From Timema cristinae (taxonomy: Eukaryota; Arthropoda; Insecta; Phasmatodea; Timematidae): 64,000 nt of DNA. The notes below the pieces were generated by a model. That model ran no database searches. It was given only the letters and a program-made list of their open reading frames with translations, and had not been told where the DNA came from. This document shows, one piece after another, positions 1 to 10,104 of the stretch. The first letter of the stretch is position 1. Each line of letters starts with the position of its first letter. The translations under genes and the position numbers were made by a program. The stretch is from NCBI GenBank assembly GCA_039000515.1, contig JBCFYV010000012.1, positions 85,590,284 to 85,654,283 of the forward strand, in the 5' to 3' direction.

Positions 1-100
1 TCACCCTACCATTACACATTAGCGTAAGTGCGTATAACCCGAACGGGTAGTAAGCGCGGTGCTTAATAATAATATAATAATAATAATGATAAAGAGAAAG
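1..100 (+). mobile_element. SINE-A 3' tail, cut by window edge
   Basis: The opening bases match the last third of the complete SINE-A at 10376-10660, including the ATCACCCTACCATTACAC block, the GAACGGGTAGTAAG motif and an ATA-rich tail. The tRNA-like head lies outside the window. Confidence 0.8.
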
Positions 101-600
101 GGCAGGTTGATTAGGAATAGTGGGAGTCTACTGTCCTAGGTGTCATGGGTCTAATTTAAAAAATATATATCTTATTAATTGTAGAAATATAAACTTGCGA
201 TGCAAAGGGATGGGGCCAGACACCCATGTTTGGACTACCAACCACAGTGGTATCCAATTAGAACGTACTTGGTAGAGCAAGTATCCAATTACAGGCGAGG
301 TTTGTTCTGAAAACATGGGGTGCGGACCGAGGCCAAGTCCATCTGTGGCTGCTCGCATGACCGCGGTGAGCATCCAAGCAGGAGTTAGATGACGTCAGAG
401 CTGGCATGACGAATACGGGGGAAGCCTTAACGACTACAAAATACACTTTTGAAAGATGATGAACATTTTACTTGTTTTTATATTAATTTGTTTATTTAAT
501 GTGTATTTTATAAATACCCTCTCAGTACATGACTTACAAACTAACTTGACCAAGAGCAGCACCACTTGATAAAGGGAAACTGCTAGATTTGAGGAGAAAA
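101..600. other. No gene seen; AT-rich spacer
   Basis: Short open frames here have no splice context or recognisable protein. A TGACGTCA palindrome (CRE-type) lies at 390-397 in a slightly GC-richer patch, without other support for a promoter. Confidence 0.4.
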
Positions 601-635
601 TAATAATAGCACAAATACTAACTTATTTTAAACAG

Positions 636-952
636 TGCCTGGTGCCTTTGAGAAATCTTACGCATTCTACGAGGAAAATAACGTACCCCTTGAGGAGCCT
701 CACGCACCCTTTGAGAAGCCGCACGCAGACTTTGAGGGACCTCATGCCCCTTATAAGAAACGTCACACATCCTCTGAGGCACCTAACGCACCATTTGAAT
801 ATCCTCACGTACCTTTTGAGGAGCCTCATGCACCCTTTGAAGACCCAACCGTTTCTGAGGAACCTCATACACCCTATAAGGAGCCTTTATTCCCTTCTAA
901 GGAAACTTACGCACCCTCGGAGTGGCCTCATGGACATGAGTGTGCCCCCTGA
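636..952 (+). CDS. Candidate terminal exon encoding an 8-residue repeat
   Basis: A 24-bp tandem repeat keeps an open frame of about 105 codons, ending at a stop at 950-952. The protein is built of degenerate octads of the form PHAPFEEP, rich in Pro, Glu and His, with no known domain. The left edge has a textbook 3' splice site: TACTAAC branch-point at 616-622, then a short T-rich stretch and AG at 634-635. The product would be a low-complexity repetitive chain; I do not recognise it. Because the unit is a multiple of three, other frames (including one on the minus strand) also stay open, so openness alone is weak evidence. It may be a plain minisatellite. Confidence 0.3.
640..945 (+). repeat. 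24-bp minisatellite, about 12 degenerate units
   Basis: Units resemble CCTCATGCACCCTTTGAGGA with substitutions and few indels. Conservation of the multiple-of-three period is what keeps the reading frames open. Confidence 0.75.
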
Positions 953-1371
953 CTGCTCCAAAACACTCTAATATAAGTGGCTGTCTGTAATGTTATTGGT
1001 TAATAGATACCTCGACCTCTGAGTGGAATACTATAACCCCCCCTTCTCCTCCCCTGATCGATATCAAGGACTGATGGTATAATCGGCGATCACCGGAAAC
1101 TTACCGGGGTGGTTGTGGGGTGAAGGTAGCACCCAGTTTGCTTGGTATGAGCCCGCTAAGTAGCCCTACATTATTCAAATGGACAGCAATTACTAAGTAA
1201 TACTGGAATAACGGTCTTTAGCACATTCTGATAATGAGGTAGACCGACTTTCTTGTGTCCGAGAGCATCAAACACAAGTATAAGACCCTCTGTTTCTATT
1301 ATAGCTGTTGCTGATGGACAAATTTATGATTTGAAAACCAGTTTTTCATGCTATTAAATTAGTAAATATCT

Positions 1372-1412
1372 ACAGGACCTGTCGTAAGACAGAACACCTA
1401 ATGATAATAAGT
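1372..1412 (+). mobile_element. LINE 3' end remnant
   Basis: The segment GGACCTGTCGTAAGACAGAA followed by CACCTAATGATAATAA matches, with one change, the reverse complement of 46905-46925, which ends a degraded reverse-transcriptase tail. Short remnant of the same LINE family. Confidence 0.5.
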
Positions 1413-1479
1413 CAAAACATTTAATCCTTTAAGACCCCCTTGAGGTGATATTATTTCCAAATAAGGATGCAGGAGTTTG

Positions 1480-1675
1480 AGTCTTGGCCAGAACTGAAGT
1501 AATAGAAAATATTTTTCCCAGCTTCATATTCTGGTCCTGGCTAGAATTGAAGTACTGGAAAATATTATTCCAGCTTCATATTCTGATCCTGGCTAGAACT
1601 TAAGTACTGGAAAATGTTTTTCCCAGCTTCATATTCTGGTCCTGGTTAGAACTGAAGTACAGGATTTTTTTTTCT
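1480..1675 (+). repeat. 53-bp minisatellite, about 4 units
   Basis: The block CCTGGCTAGAATTGAAGTAC recurs at about 1534, 1587 and 1640, with a diverged copy at 1482. Units also share CAGCTTCATATTCTG. Confidence 0.85.
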
Positions 1676-2500
1676 CCACAGATTCATATTCTATCTCCCC
1701 CCAAGGCAATTCGGGTTTCTTGAGGTTCAATAACGTGTCACTAATATCTAGCATTAAGACACTTATCACTCTGTTTCTTAGCCGGTAAAGTTATCTCCCA
1801 AACTCCAGGACATCGGTTAACAAGAATAGACCTTTATAGTTCTCCTTCAACACACCAGAGTGCCAGGATAGTTCTCTAACCATCCACCAAAGCACATCAA
1901 AGAGAACGCTACAAGCTCTCGATATATTAAACCCTGTATAATTACAACGCTAATAAAGAAAATCAATCCAATTAAAACGGCTCGACAAAGGACAGGAGCG
2001 GATGACTAACAGAGTCTGTGTAGTGGTATTAAAAATGCAACAGCAATTAAGTTCAACAATGGCTAAAACAAAATAATATAACTTTAGTTGTTTTGTTGAA
2101 AGGATTATTTTGGTTTCATTTCAGAAGCTATAGGCACATGGGATCATGATTTCATTCAGCCAATTTACATGTCTTCATGACTAAGTGGCAGGATAGCCAG
2201 CTACACGTAGACCTATATGGACGTTATTCAGGGAGGACAACTTCAGTTATACCTATATTAACCTTGTACAGGGAAACTAGTTAAGGACGGAACTGTAATA
2301 TGAACCTTCACTGCAGTTGAGAGCTATGAAGAGTTTATTTTAACATGCTAATCAACAACTTCAGAGGGATTTATTGGAATCACTCAGCTCGATTGTATTC
2401 ATTCCAAATAAACAATATAAAATATGTTGAAAATTCACAATTTTCATCGATATAGTCGCCAGTCTTAAGACGACACTTTCGCGATAGACTGAATTGACGG
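1676..2500. other. No gene seen; AT-rich spacer
   Basis: No credible exon, RNA gene or repeat family was recognised here. Confidence 0.4.
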
Positions 2501-2504
2501 TTAC

Positions 2505-2660
2505 AAGAAGGTCTGGGTTAGAACTAAGGTAGTGGGTTTTTTTTTCTTAAAAGTTTCCCTACTCTCCCATTGTAGGTGCGGGTATACTTTCTCTAAATTC
2601 TACCTTCCTCAATATTATGCGTCGTTAATATACCTATTCGGGTACCTGACGGCTGGTGAG
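2505..2660 (+). mobile_element. Degenerate SINE-B body leading into the array
   Basis: The order 'GGTTAGAACTAAGGTAGTGGG', T-run, 'TTTCCCTACTCTCCC', 'TGCGGGTATACTTTCTCTAAATT', 'CTTCCTCA' matches the SINE-B body (compare 42080-42185). Its tail merges into the first unit of the 71-bp minisatellite that follows. Confidence 0.55.
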
Positions 2661-4715
2661 ATGTGGAACAGTCTAGTCAGTCATACAACCATTATTAATA
2701 TAACTATTATAATACCAGACGGCTGGTGAGACGTGGAAGAGTCTAGTTAAGGTCATACAGCTCTCATTAATATAACTATTAGGATACCAGACGGCTGGTG
2801 AGACGTGGAACAGTCTAGTTGAGGTCATACAGATCTCATTAATATAACTATTAGGATACCAGACGGCTGGTGAGACGTGGAAGAGTCTAGTTTATATCAT
2901 GCAGCCCTCATTAATATAAATATTAGGATACCAGATGGCTGGGAGACGTGGAACAGTCTAGTTTATATCATACAGCCCTCATTAATATAACTATTAGGAT
3001 ACCAGATGGCTGGTGAGACGTGGAAGAGTCTAGTTTATTTCATACAGCCCTCTATAATATAAATATTAGGATACCAGATGGCTGGTGAGACGTGGAACAG
3101 TCTTGTTAGTGTCATTCAGCCCTCATTAATATAACTATTAGGATACCATACGGCTGGCGAGACGTGGAACAGTCTAGTTAAGGTCATACAGCTCTCATTA
3201 ATATAAATATTAGGATACCAGACGGCTGGTGAGACGTGGAACAGTCTTGTTAGTGTCATTCAGCCCTCATTAATATAACTATTAGGATACTAGACGGCTG
3301 GTGAGACGTGGAACAGTCTAGTTGAGGTCATACAGCCCTCATTAATATAACTATTAGGATACTAGACGGCTGGTGAGACGTGTAACAGTCTAGTTGAGGT
3401 CATACAGCCCTCATTAATATAAATATTAGGATACCAGACGGCTGGTGAGACGTGGAACATTCTAGTTGAGGTCACACAGCCCTCATTAATATAAATATTA
3501 GGATACCAGACGGCTGGTGAGACGTGGAAGGGTCTAGTTAAGGTCATAAAGCCCTCATTAATATAACTATTAGAGTACCAGACCGCTGGTGAGACGTGGA
3601 ATAGTCTAGTTAAGGTAATTCAGCCCTCATTAATATAACTATTAGAATACCAGATGGCTGGTGAGACGTGGAACAGTCTTGTTAGTGTCATTCAGCCCTC
3701 ATTAATATAACTATTAGGATACCAGACGCTGGTGAGACGTGGAACAGTCTTGTTAGTGTCATTCAGCCCTCATTAATATAACTATTAGGATACTATACGG
3801 CTGGTGAGACGTGGAACAGTCTAGTTAGTGTCATTCAGCCCTCATTAATATAAATTAGGATACCAGACGGCTGGTGAGACGTGGAAGAGTCTAGTTTATA
3901 TCATACAGCCCTCATTAATATAAATATTAGGATACCAGATGGCTGGGGAGACGTGGAACAGTCTAGTTAAGGTCATTCACCCCTCATTAATATAACTATT
4001 AGGATACCAGATGGCTGGTGAGACGTGGAACAGTCTAGTTAAGGTCATATAGCTCTCATTAATATAACTATTAGGATACCAGACGGCTGGTGAGACGTGG
4101 AATAGTCTTGTTAGTGTCATCCAGCCCTCATTAATATAACTATTATGATACCAGACGGCTGGTGAGACGTGGAACAGTCTAGTTAAGGTAATTCAGCCCT
4201 CATTAATATAACTATTAGGATACCAGACGGCTGGTGAGACGTGGGATAGTCTAGTTAAGGTTATTCAGCCCTCATTAATATAACTATTAGAATACCAGAC
4301 GGCTGGTGAGACGTGAAACAGTCTTGTTAGTGTCATACAGACCTCATTAATATAACTATTAGGATACCAGACGGCTGGTGAGACGTGAAACAGTCTTGTT
4401 AGTGTCATTCAGCCCTCATTAATATAACTATTAGGATACCAGATGGCTGGTGAGACGTGGAACAGTCTAGTTAAGGTTATTCAGCCCTCATTAATATAAC
4501 TATTAGGATACCAGATGGCTGGTGAGACGTGGAACAGTCTAGTTAAGGTCATACAGCCCTCATTAATATAACTATTAGGATACCAGACAGCTGGTGAGAT
4601 GTGGAACAGTCTAGTTAGTGTCATTCAGCCCTCATTAATATAACTATTAGGATACTAGACGGCTGGTGAGACGTGGAACAGTCTAGTTAAGGTCATTCAG
4701 CCCTCATTAATCAAA
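2640..4715 (+). repeat. 71-bp minisatellite, about 29 units, SINE-tail derived
   Basis: The core GGCTGGTGAGACGTGGAACA recurs about every 71-72 bp. Each unit also carries CAGCCCTCATTAATATAACT. This arrangement (CATTAATATAA..., short spacer, GGCTGGTGAGACGTGG) parallels the SINE-B 3' tail, for example 14491-14530 and 24000-24050. Neighbouring units differ by substitutions and small indels, so the array is not freshly homogenised. An open frame inside it on the minus strand is a by-product. Confidence 0.9.
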
Positions 4716-4734
4716 AAAGAGTCTATAGCAAGTG

Positions 4735-4805
4735 ATATATGACCCTACGGATGGCGCTTCAGTGCGCACTCACACCATAAGGTTCTAGGGTTCGATCCCC
4801 CCATG
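4735..4805 (+). mobile_element. tRNA-like SINE head fragment
   Basis: TAGGGTTCGATCCCCC at about 4785-4801 is a good Pol III B-box, with a possible A-box upstream. No clean acceptor stem is present, so this is SINE debris rather than a tRNA gene. Confidence 0.35.
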
Positions 4806-4849
4806 TTGTTCTTGACATCTTTGTCAACTAGTAGAATATTCTCATCCGA

Positions 4850-5110
4850 TCAAAAACCCGTTCGCTCTTTTAAAATTTGGCCACAAACACATCACCGGTA
4901 ATAATAGCTCGTTTCGAGGAAATAATTAAGAGATATGTTTTGATGGGAGTGTCATTTAATTAGCTCCGGCTGGAGAACTGTGTAAACATGTTTTCTAATT
5001 AAATCCGAGCTACACCCAACAGAAGTACAATGTCCCAGTGATCCGCTGACAGATAAAGCCGTGCGCTGTGGCTGACTCTGGGAGATTACCAAAACACCCG
5101 CTCACAAACA
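4850..5110. promoter_or_regulatory. Unique non-repeat block, possible conserved non-coding DNA
   Basis: A non-repetitive stretch of more balanced composition contains TGTAAACATGTTT (forkhead-type) and TAATTA-type homeodomain core motifs. It has no convincing open frame. Regulatory function is inference only. Confidence 0.15.
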
Positions 5111-5286
5111 AAAGACAACCTTCTAAATTTTTATTATTATATTTATTATTATTATTTATACGCTTTGTATTTGTAGTAGGCTAATATCATACATGTCAGT
5201 GAGTTAACAAAAAATGGAGTATTCAGGCCTAATATGTTTTTGAAAAGTCTGTACTTTCAAAACATTAACAAGCTATTGTCTACCTT

Positions 5287-5575
5287 GAATGCTCGCCTCA
5301 GGAGTCGGTGTTCATAGGTTCAAACCCAGCTGAGGTCGATGGGTTTTTTTCCTTGAACGAAAAAAATTCGTAGCACAAATTCCTTCGGAGGGGAAGTAAA
5401 TCCGTCGGTCCCATGTCGATTGTGACATTTAATGAATCCTGGAAGGTATGTGAAAAAATCTTTCCCGACATAATCGGTAGGAACTTTCGTTCTCGCTTAT
5501 AGAAATTCTCATGTATTGAAATAATCAGTCGGTTCAGAAAGTACACGTTAAATAACTCAATTCAATAAAATAAAA
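5287..5575 (+). mobile_element. SINE-C copy
   Basis: It has a tRNA-like head with B-box GGTTCAAACCC near 5317, then a body with TTCCTTCGGAGGGGAAGTAA, GGTCCCATGT.GATTGTG, 'TAGAAATTCT' and 'AATCAGT.GGTTCAGAAA'. The same blocks occur in the same order at 9385-9690, so the family is defined by two copies in this window. Confidence 0.8.
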
Positions 5576-5887
5576 AGTTATTATTAACGAGACAAAATAT
5601 TTTTAAAGAATTTTCTTTCCACACAATAATGATTAATGACCTTATTTAAGGCCTAATGATGAGAAAAGTAGTGTTAGATCAAGTGCAGTTCCCATTTTGC
5701 GTGTATTGGGTGAGAAATTATTTTTGTAAATCGTTTCCTAAGTACAATCGAGACCAGATTCAAAGCTTATCTTTCCCCATTACAGGCAATCCAGTGTATT
5801 TCTAGACACATGCCTTAAACCAGTGGTATTAAATATGGGTACGCGTACTCCTGGGTTATGCAAATACATCTTAAGAAGTACTTAAAA

Positions 5888-5892
<5 letters not shown>

Positions 5893-5922
<30 letters not shown>
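5893..5922. repeat. (TA)n microsatellite
   Basis: Uninterrupted TA dinucleotides. Confidence 0.9.
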
Positions 5923-6409
5923 TATCATTAAAAACTTACCTGATAAACATAATTTGGATGTAATTTATTTTATTCATTTTAGATGTAGATTATAGAATAG
6001 GTATTACTTGCATTTTCATCAACAACTTTGAGGGTACAAAGTTGGATCTTAATGATTATATCTTGGGATAAGCGCACCAATAAAGGTTGAATACCACTGC
6101 CTTATCCTATGTGATAATTGGTGAGGGGATTGAACACCTTTTATTGCTGTTTGCGTTCACATTTGATTTACGAGATTTGATAGCTTGGCAGATTTTAGAT
6201 TAGATGATATTTTTAAAATGTATATCACTCAAAAATGTGGGCACGAAGAGATAAAGGTGTCGATCTTGTCTAGTCAGGTTTGCCAATGATTAGAAAGTAA
6301 TAGCTAAAATCCCGGCAAGGTATACATAGGGGAGGGGGACTTTCTTAAGTAGGTACATAATATCCCTCATTGAAAATACTCACTCTAGTATAACGTGCAT
6401 TCTTATTTA

Positions 6410-6890
6410 AAACAGTGGATGGTTTCCATAAAACTGAGTTCTCCCTCCAGAGTAGATAGTTCCAATACACCTGAATTATCCCTTTACACCGTGGATAGTT
6501 CTAACAAACTCTCCCTCATACGGTGGACACACCTGAATTCTTACTGTAGCAGGTGGATAGTTCCAACAACATGAGTTCTTTCTATCGCCGGTGGATATTT
6601 ACTTCACAACTGAATTCTCTCTCTATCCAGTGGATAGTCCCAAAACCTGTTAGTTCTTCTTTTAATTGGTGGACAGTTTCAATATACCTGAATTATCTCT
6701 CTATCTGGTTGATAGTTCCACCACACCTGCATTATACATCATATGGAAGATAGTTCCACCACAGCTGAATATCTATCTAACCGGTGAATAGTTCCACCAC
6801 ACCTGATTTATGCATCATATGGCCGATAGTTCCACCACAGCCGAATTATCTCCCTAGCCTGTAGATAGTTCCACCACACGTGAATTTCCC
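6410..6890 (+). repeat. Degenerate ~50-60 bp minisatellite
   Basis: GTGGATAGTTCCAACACACC followed by TGAATTATCT-type sequence recurs about nine times with irregular spacing and many point differences: an old array. Confidence 0.75.
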
Positions 6891-7332
6891 CTCAGCCGGG
6901 AAATGAGCCTCGCGATGACCCAAGCCACAATCCCACCCAACACTGAGATTGTAAACTTTGTGCAGCAGCGACTGACAGGCGCTTTTACCTTTCACAAGTT
7001 CACCTGCTAATTGTCGCTCCCTAGGCCTTCACAGACACCCACTCTCCATGACTCAGGAGGACCCTGGTTCTATCCTGGGTGTGGGATATATATATAGAAC
7101 ATCACGATTGGAGGGGCTAACATAGGCCTCTAGCATCTTACACTAATATTCGTGGTCAAGCACAACAACCAAATCCCAGGTTAGCAAGAGATAACACACC
7201 ACTTAGGGATATAATAACCGAATTCGTCCTTCTTTTTATGTTGGGTGTTGCTCTTCAAATTTAAGACAGTCTTCAAGAAACATTATTTGTTTGAATCCTG
7301 GGGGTGTCCTTTCTCCTCAAGGTTAGGTGCAA

Positions 7333-7333
<1 letters not shown>

Positions 7334-7386
<53 letters not shown>

Positions 7387-7387
7387 C
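7334..7387. repeat. (ATT)n microsatellite = SINE-A poly tail
   Basis: About 18 ATT units join directly to the reverse-oriented SINE-A at 7388, as expected for the SINE's (AAT)n 3' tail. Confidence 0.9.
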
Positions 7388-7535
7388 ACCTCGTCTTACT
7401 ACCCGTCCGGGTTATACGCACATACGCTAATGTATGTAGGGTGATTGTGAGATGAAATGGAGGATCTACAGTTTAACGTGGAATCCGAACCACGGTGGAG
7501 GCCTGGTATTCCCCACATTCACAAGGTGAGGTGCA
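7388..7535 (-). mobile_element. SINE-A, 5'-truncated
   Basis: Reverse complement of the SINE-A tail and body (CCGGGTTATACG, GGGTGATTGTGAGATGAAAT, ACCACGGTGGAGGCCTGG). The tRNA-like head is absent, the usual result of incomplete reverse transcription. Confidence 0.85.
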
Positions 7536-7592
7536 ATAGCTTTGACCCTCGCCGCCATCGTGGTTCCAAGCGTCAATAACCCTGAGTGTTTA

Positions 7593-7962
7593 TTAAGGTG
7601 CGGCCGAAGGGAGCGCAAGTATTTTTACAGTTTTTATAGAATTTAAATTTTTTGGCCAAAATAAATCAAATATTTCTCCAGTAGCAACCTAGAGTTTAGT
7701 TTTCTGCATATGCTAATATCAACAGATCTTTAATATCGGTCAAACGTGTTCTGGAATTTTGTCAACACTTTTTAAATAAAGAGAAAAAGTGTTGACAAAA
7801 TTCCAGGACACCTTTGACAGATATTCAAGATATGTTGATATTAACATGTGCAGAAAACTAAATTCTATGCTGCTACTGGAGAAATATTTGATTTATTTTG
7901 GCCAAAATTGTAGTGCTATAAAACCTGTGTAATTACTCGTGCTCCCTTCGGCTGCACCTTAA
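7593..7962. mobile_element. TTAA-MITE copy 1, near-perfect palindrome
   Basis: Starts TTAAGGTGCGGCCGAAGGGA and ends with the inverse (TCCCTTCGGCTGCACCTTAA). The two arms pair through CCAAAATAAATCAAATATTT and GTGTTGACAAAATTCCAG to a centre near 7780. The whole element is therefore a foldback. It is non-coding and belongs to the family at 15418, 37792, 39135, 45911 and 52605. Confidence 0.9.
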
Positions 7963-8159
7963 CAAAGCTACATATATTAATGTCCAAATAACGGTTACAA
8001 GACCCCGGGGTGGTAAAGGGTGGAGTACACTATTTTTACGTACACTGCGTTTTACTACTCATCTAGACTAGTCACATATACACACCATTGAGGTAGGAGG
8101 AGTAGGAATAGAATTTAAAGGATATGTACTAGCATTTGTATGTAGGATAAGTTAAAAAA

Positions 8160-8275
8160 AAATCCCTAATTCCATTTGACCGGGATTCAAACCCTAAACC
8201 TCGTCACTGCCTTCAAAATCATACAAGACGAGACTGACTCCTTTGTCCACCATTGCAGGTTCTTATATGATAAAC
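8160..8275 (-). mobile_element. SINE-B head remnant
   Basis: Reverse-strand tRNA-like head with B-box 'GGGTTTGAATCCC' and the flanking GTGG...AAAGGAGTCAGTCTCGTCTT block typical of diverged SINE-B heads. Confidence 0.45.
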
Positions 8276-8339
8276 CCTAGTAAAAGAGAGACCTTGGATC
8301 GAGGTCCCTGTTATCACAAATTGAAAGAGCATCCATCTA

Positions 8340-8535
8340 CGTGACTTTCAAAGGTGGGTACGCAGACTAAGACGTCAACATATAATTGTCTGGCTTATAG
8401 TGACTTATAGGTCAATGTTTGAATCCAAAATGGATGTGTTAAAGGAGATTTTTCTAAATTATTTCCCATTCACCTTACATACAATTGCTGGTACACTTAA
8501 TCTAAATTCTAGCTTTCTAAAACCTATTTAATAAG
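8340..8535 (+). mobile_element. Degenerate SINE-B
   Basis: Head, B-box-like GTTTGAATCC, then 'AAATTATTTCCCATTCACCTTACATAC' type body and TAAATTCTAGCTTTCTAA, in SINE-B order. Confidence 0.4.
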
Positions 8536-9065
8536 TGCAAACACGCAGAGAATCTTGACGGGTATTTAGACGTGATATACGCAAAAGTAAAAACCACAAT
8601 AAATTAAACGACAAAATGAATTTAATGTGCAGTACTGTGCTACGCATATTAACATTCCTGACATTAGGATCGTGTGTATGTTGCATCAGCTATAAGTTGC
8701 TGTCTTAGGTTGAGTTTGTTGGTATTTTGAGGTTTGAAAGAGTCCTTTGTTAGGAAAGTGACCACTTATAGTTGTTCAGTGTTGTTCAGCTCTATTGGTT
8801 CCGTTCAGGCCTAATGAATGGAGGGTATTTGGATCGATCCCATCCTGTGTCAATACGATCTGGAATTGAAGTGTGTGCAGATAGTCATCTGTGTGTATTA
8901 GAGAAGAGATCCGTGTTTTTTTTACTGACGGTACTGCGCTTTGTTTACTTTATCTAGGTAAATAGTAGACAAAAGGATCGGTTTATCAATATGAATCTAG
9001 TACGTTTTTAAACAGCCAGCAAGGGGGCCGCCATTGGAGCGCTTTGAAGGCATTCAGAAATATTA

Positions 9066-9339
9066 CATTATAATAATAATAATATTTAGCACCGCGTCTT
9101 ACTACCCGTTCGGGTTATACGCTTTAAGTACTAATTACGATAATGGATTAGGAATTGGGAAGGTTGAATTAGAGGAAGTGAACCCGCATTTGCGTGGAGG
9201 GAGAGTGGAAAACCGTTTAGGAAAAACCACCCCCAGTTCACCCGATCAAGATTCGAACCTCGATCTCCCCGTCCTCAGCAGTCGAGCTCAACACGACAAG
9301 CGCGTCAGCCAATTACGCCACCGAGGCGGGTCATTATAA
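9066..9339 (-). mobile_element. SINE-B, full length with target duplication
   Basis: The element occupies about 9074-9331 between direct repeats CATTATAA (9066-9073 and 9332-9339). Read on the minus strand it has a tRNA-like head starting ACCCGCCTCGGTGGCGTAAT with A-box and B-box GGTTCGAATCT, then a body, then the shared tail AACCCGAACGGGTAGTAAGA and ATT repeats. An open frame crossing it is incidental. Confidence 0.9.
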
Positions 9340-9384
9340 GAAGAGTTTTTAAAATATGTAAATATAGTTAAAGCTAAATGTTAA

Positions 9385-9690
9385 CCTCGGCGATCTTGGG
9401 GTAAAGTGCTCATCACAAGGACCGATGTTTGTGGGTTCAAACCGAGCCGGGGTCAACAGAATTTTCCTGAGCGATAAAAATCCGTAGTACAACTTCCTTC
9501 GGAGGGGAAGTAAGGCCATTGGTCCCATGTAGATTGTGGCATATTAAGGAAGCTTGGTATGTATATGAAAATACCTTTCCCTGAAAAATTGGTAGGCCCT
9601 TTCGCTCTCACTCATAGAAATTCTATTGTGCTGATATAATCAGTGGGTTCAGAAATTAGAAGTCATACACCTCAAATAAAAGAACAGATG
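9385..9690 (+). mobile_element. SINE-C copy
   Basis: Second SINE-C: B-box GGTTCAAACC near 9436, then TTCCTTCGGAGGGGAAGTAA, GGTCCCATGTAGATTGTGGC and the AATCAGTGGGTTCAGAAA end, colinear with 5287-5575. Confidence 0.8.
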
Positions 9691-10104
9691 AAATTCAAGC
9701 CAAAGTATAAGGGAAAGGTATCAAAATATCGCTATAGGTTTTCAAACTTTACATTTTAAATTGTATGATTTTTAAAATATCCACTAAAATATTAGTTTAG
9801 TTCGTTTTTAATGACTTCTCACATGAAATGTCGCAGCGCTGAGATAAAAGTAAATATGGCTAGCAATATAAATATAGCCCTCCTCAAACAAATAAAGTAG
9901 TAACATTTTAGAAAACATTCTAAAATATGAAATATATTAATAATATAGTTGAAATAGTTCACCATGGCCTATAAAACGTTTAATTTACAAACAAACATTA
10001 ATTATCAGCCCTCTACTTGCCAATTAGCTTGACCTAGGACAAAATGCCTCCTAGTCGCACACACCTAGCCCTAGATCTTATTTACCCTATGTCATTAGGA
10101 ACTC

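Noticed and set aside
1062..1105. Hammerhead-ribozyme-like CTGATGG...GGAAAC
   Set aside because: The catalytic core needs CTGANGA; the A after the second G is replaced by G, and stems I and III do not pair.
1080..1150. Minus-strand donor CCCCG|GTAAGTTT as an exon end
   Set aside because: The donor is good, but no acceptor or sustained coding frame was found upstream on that strand.
3362..3547. 61-residue repetitive protein on the minus strand
   Set aside because: Arises from the 71-bp minisatellite; the unit is not a multiple of three, so the frame breaks with each change of unit length.
2640..4715. CRISPR array
   Set aside because: Entire 71-bp units repeat, with no unique spacers, in a eukaryotic context.
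9034..9339. 101-residue ORF
   Set aside because: Runs through a full SINE-B with target duplication; no protein signature.
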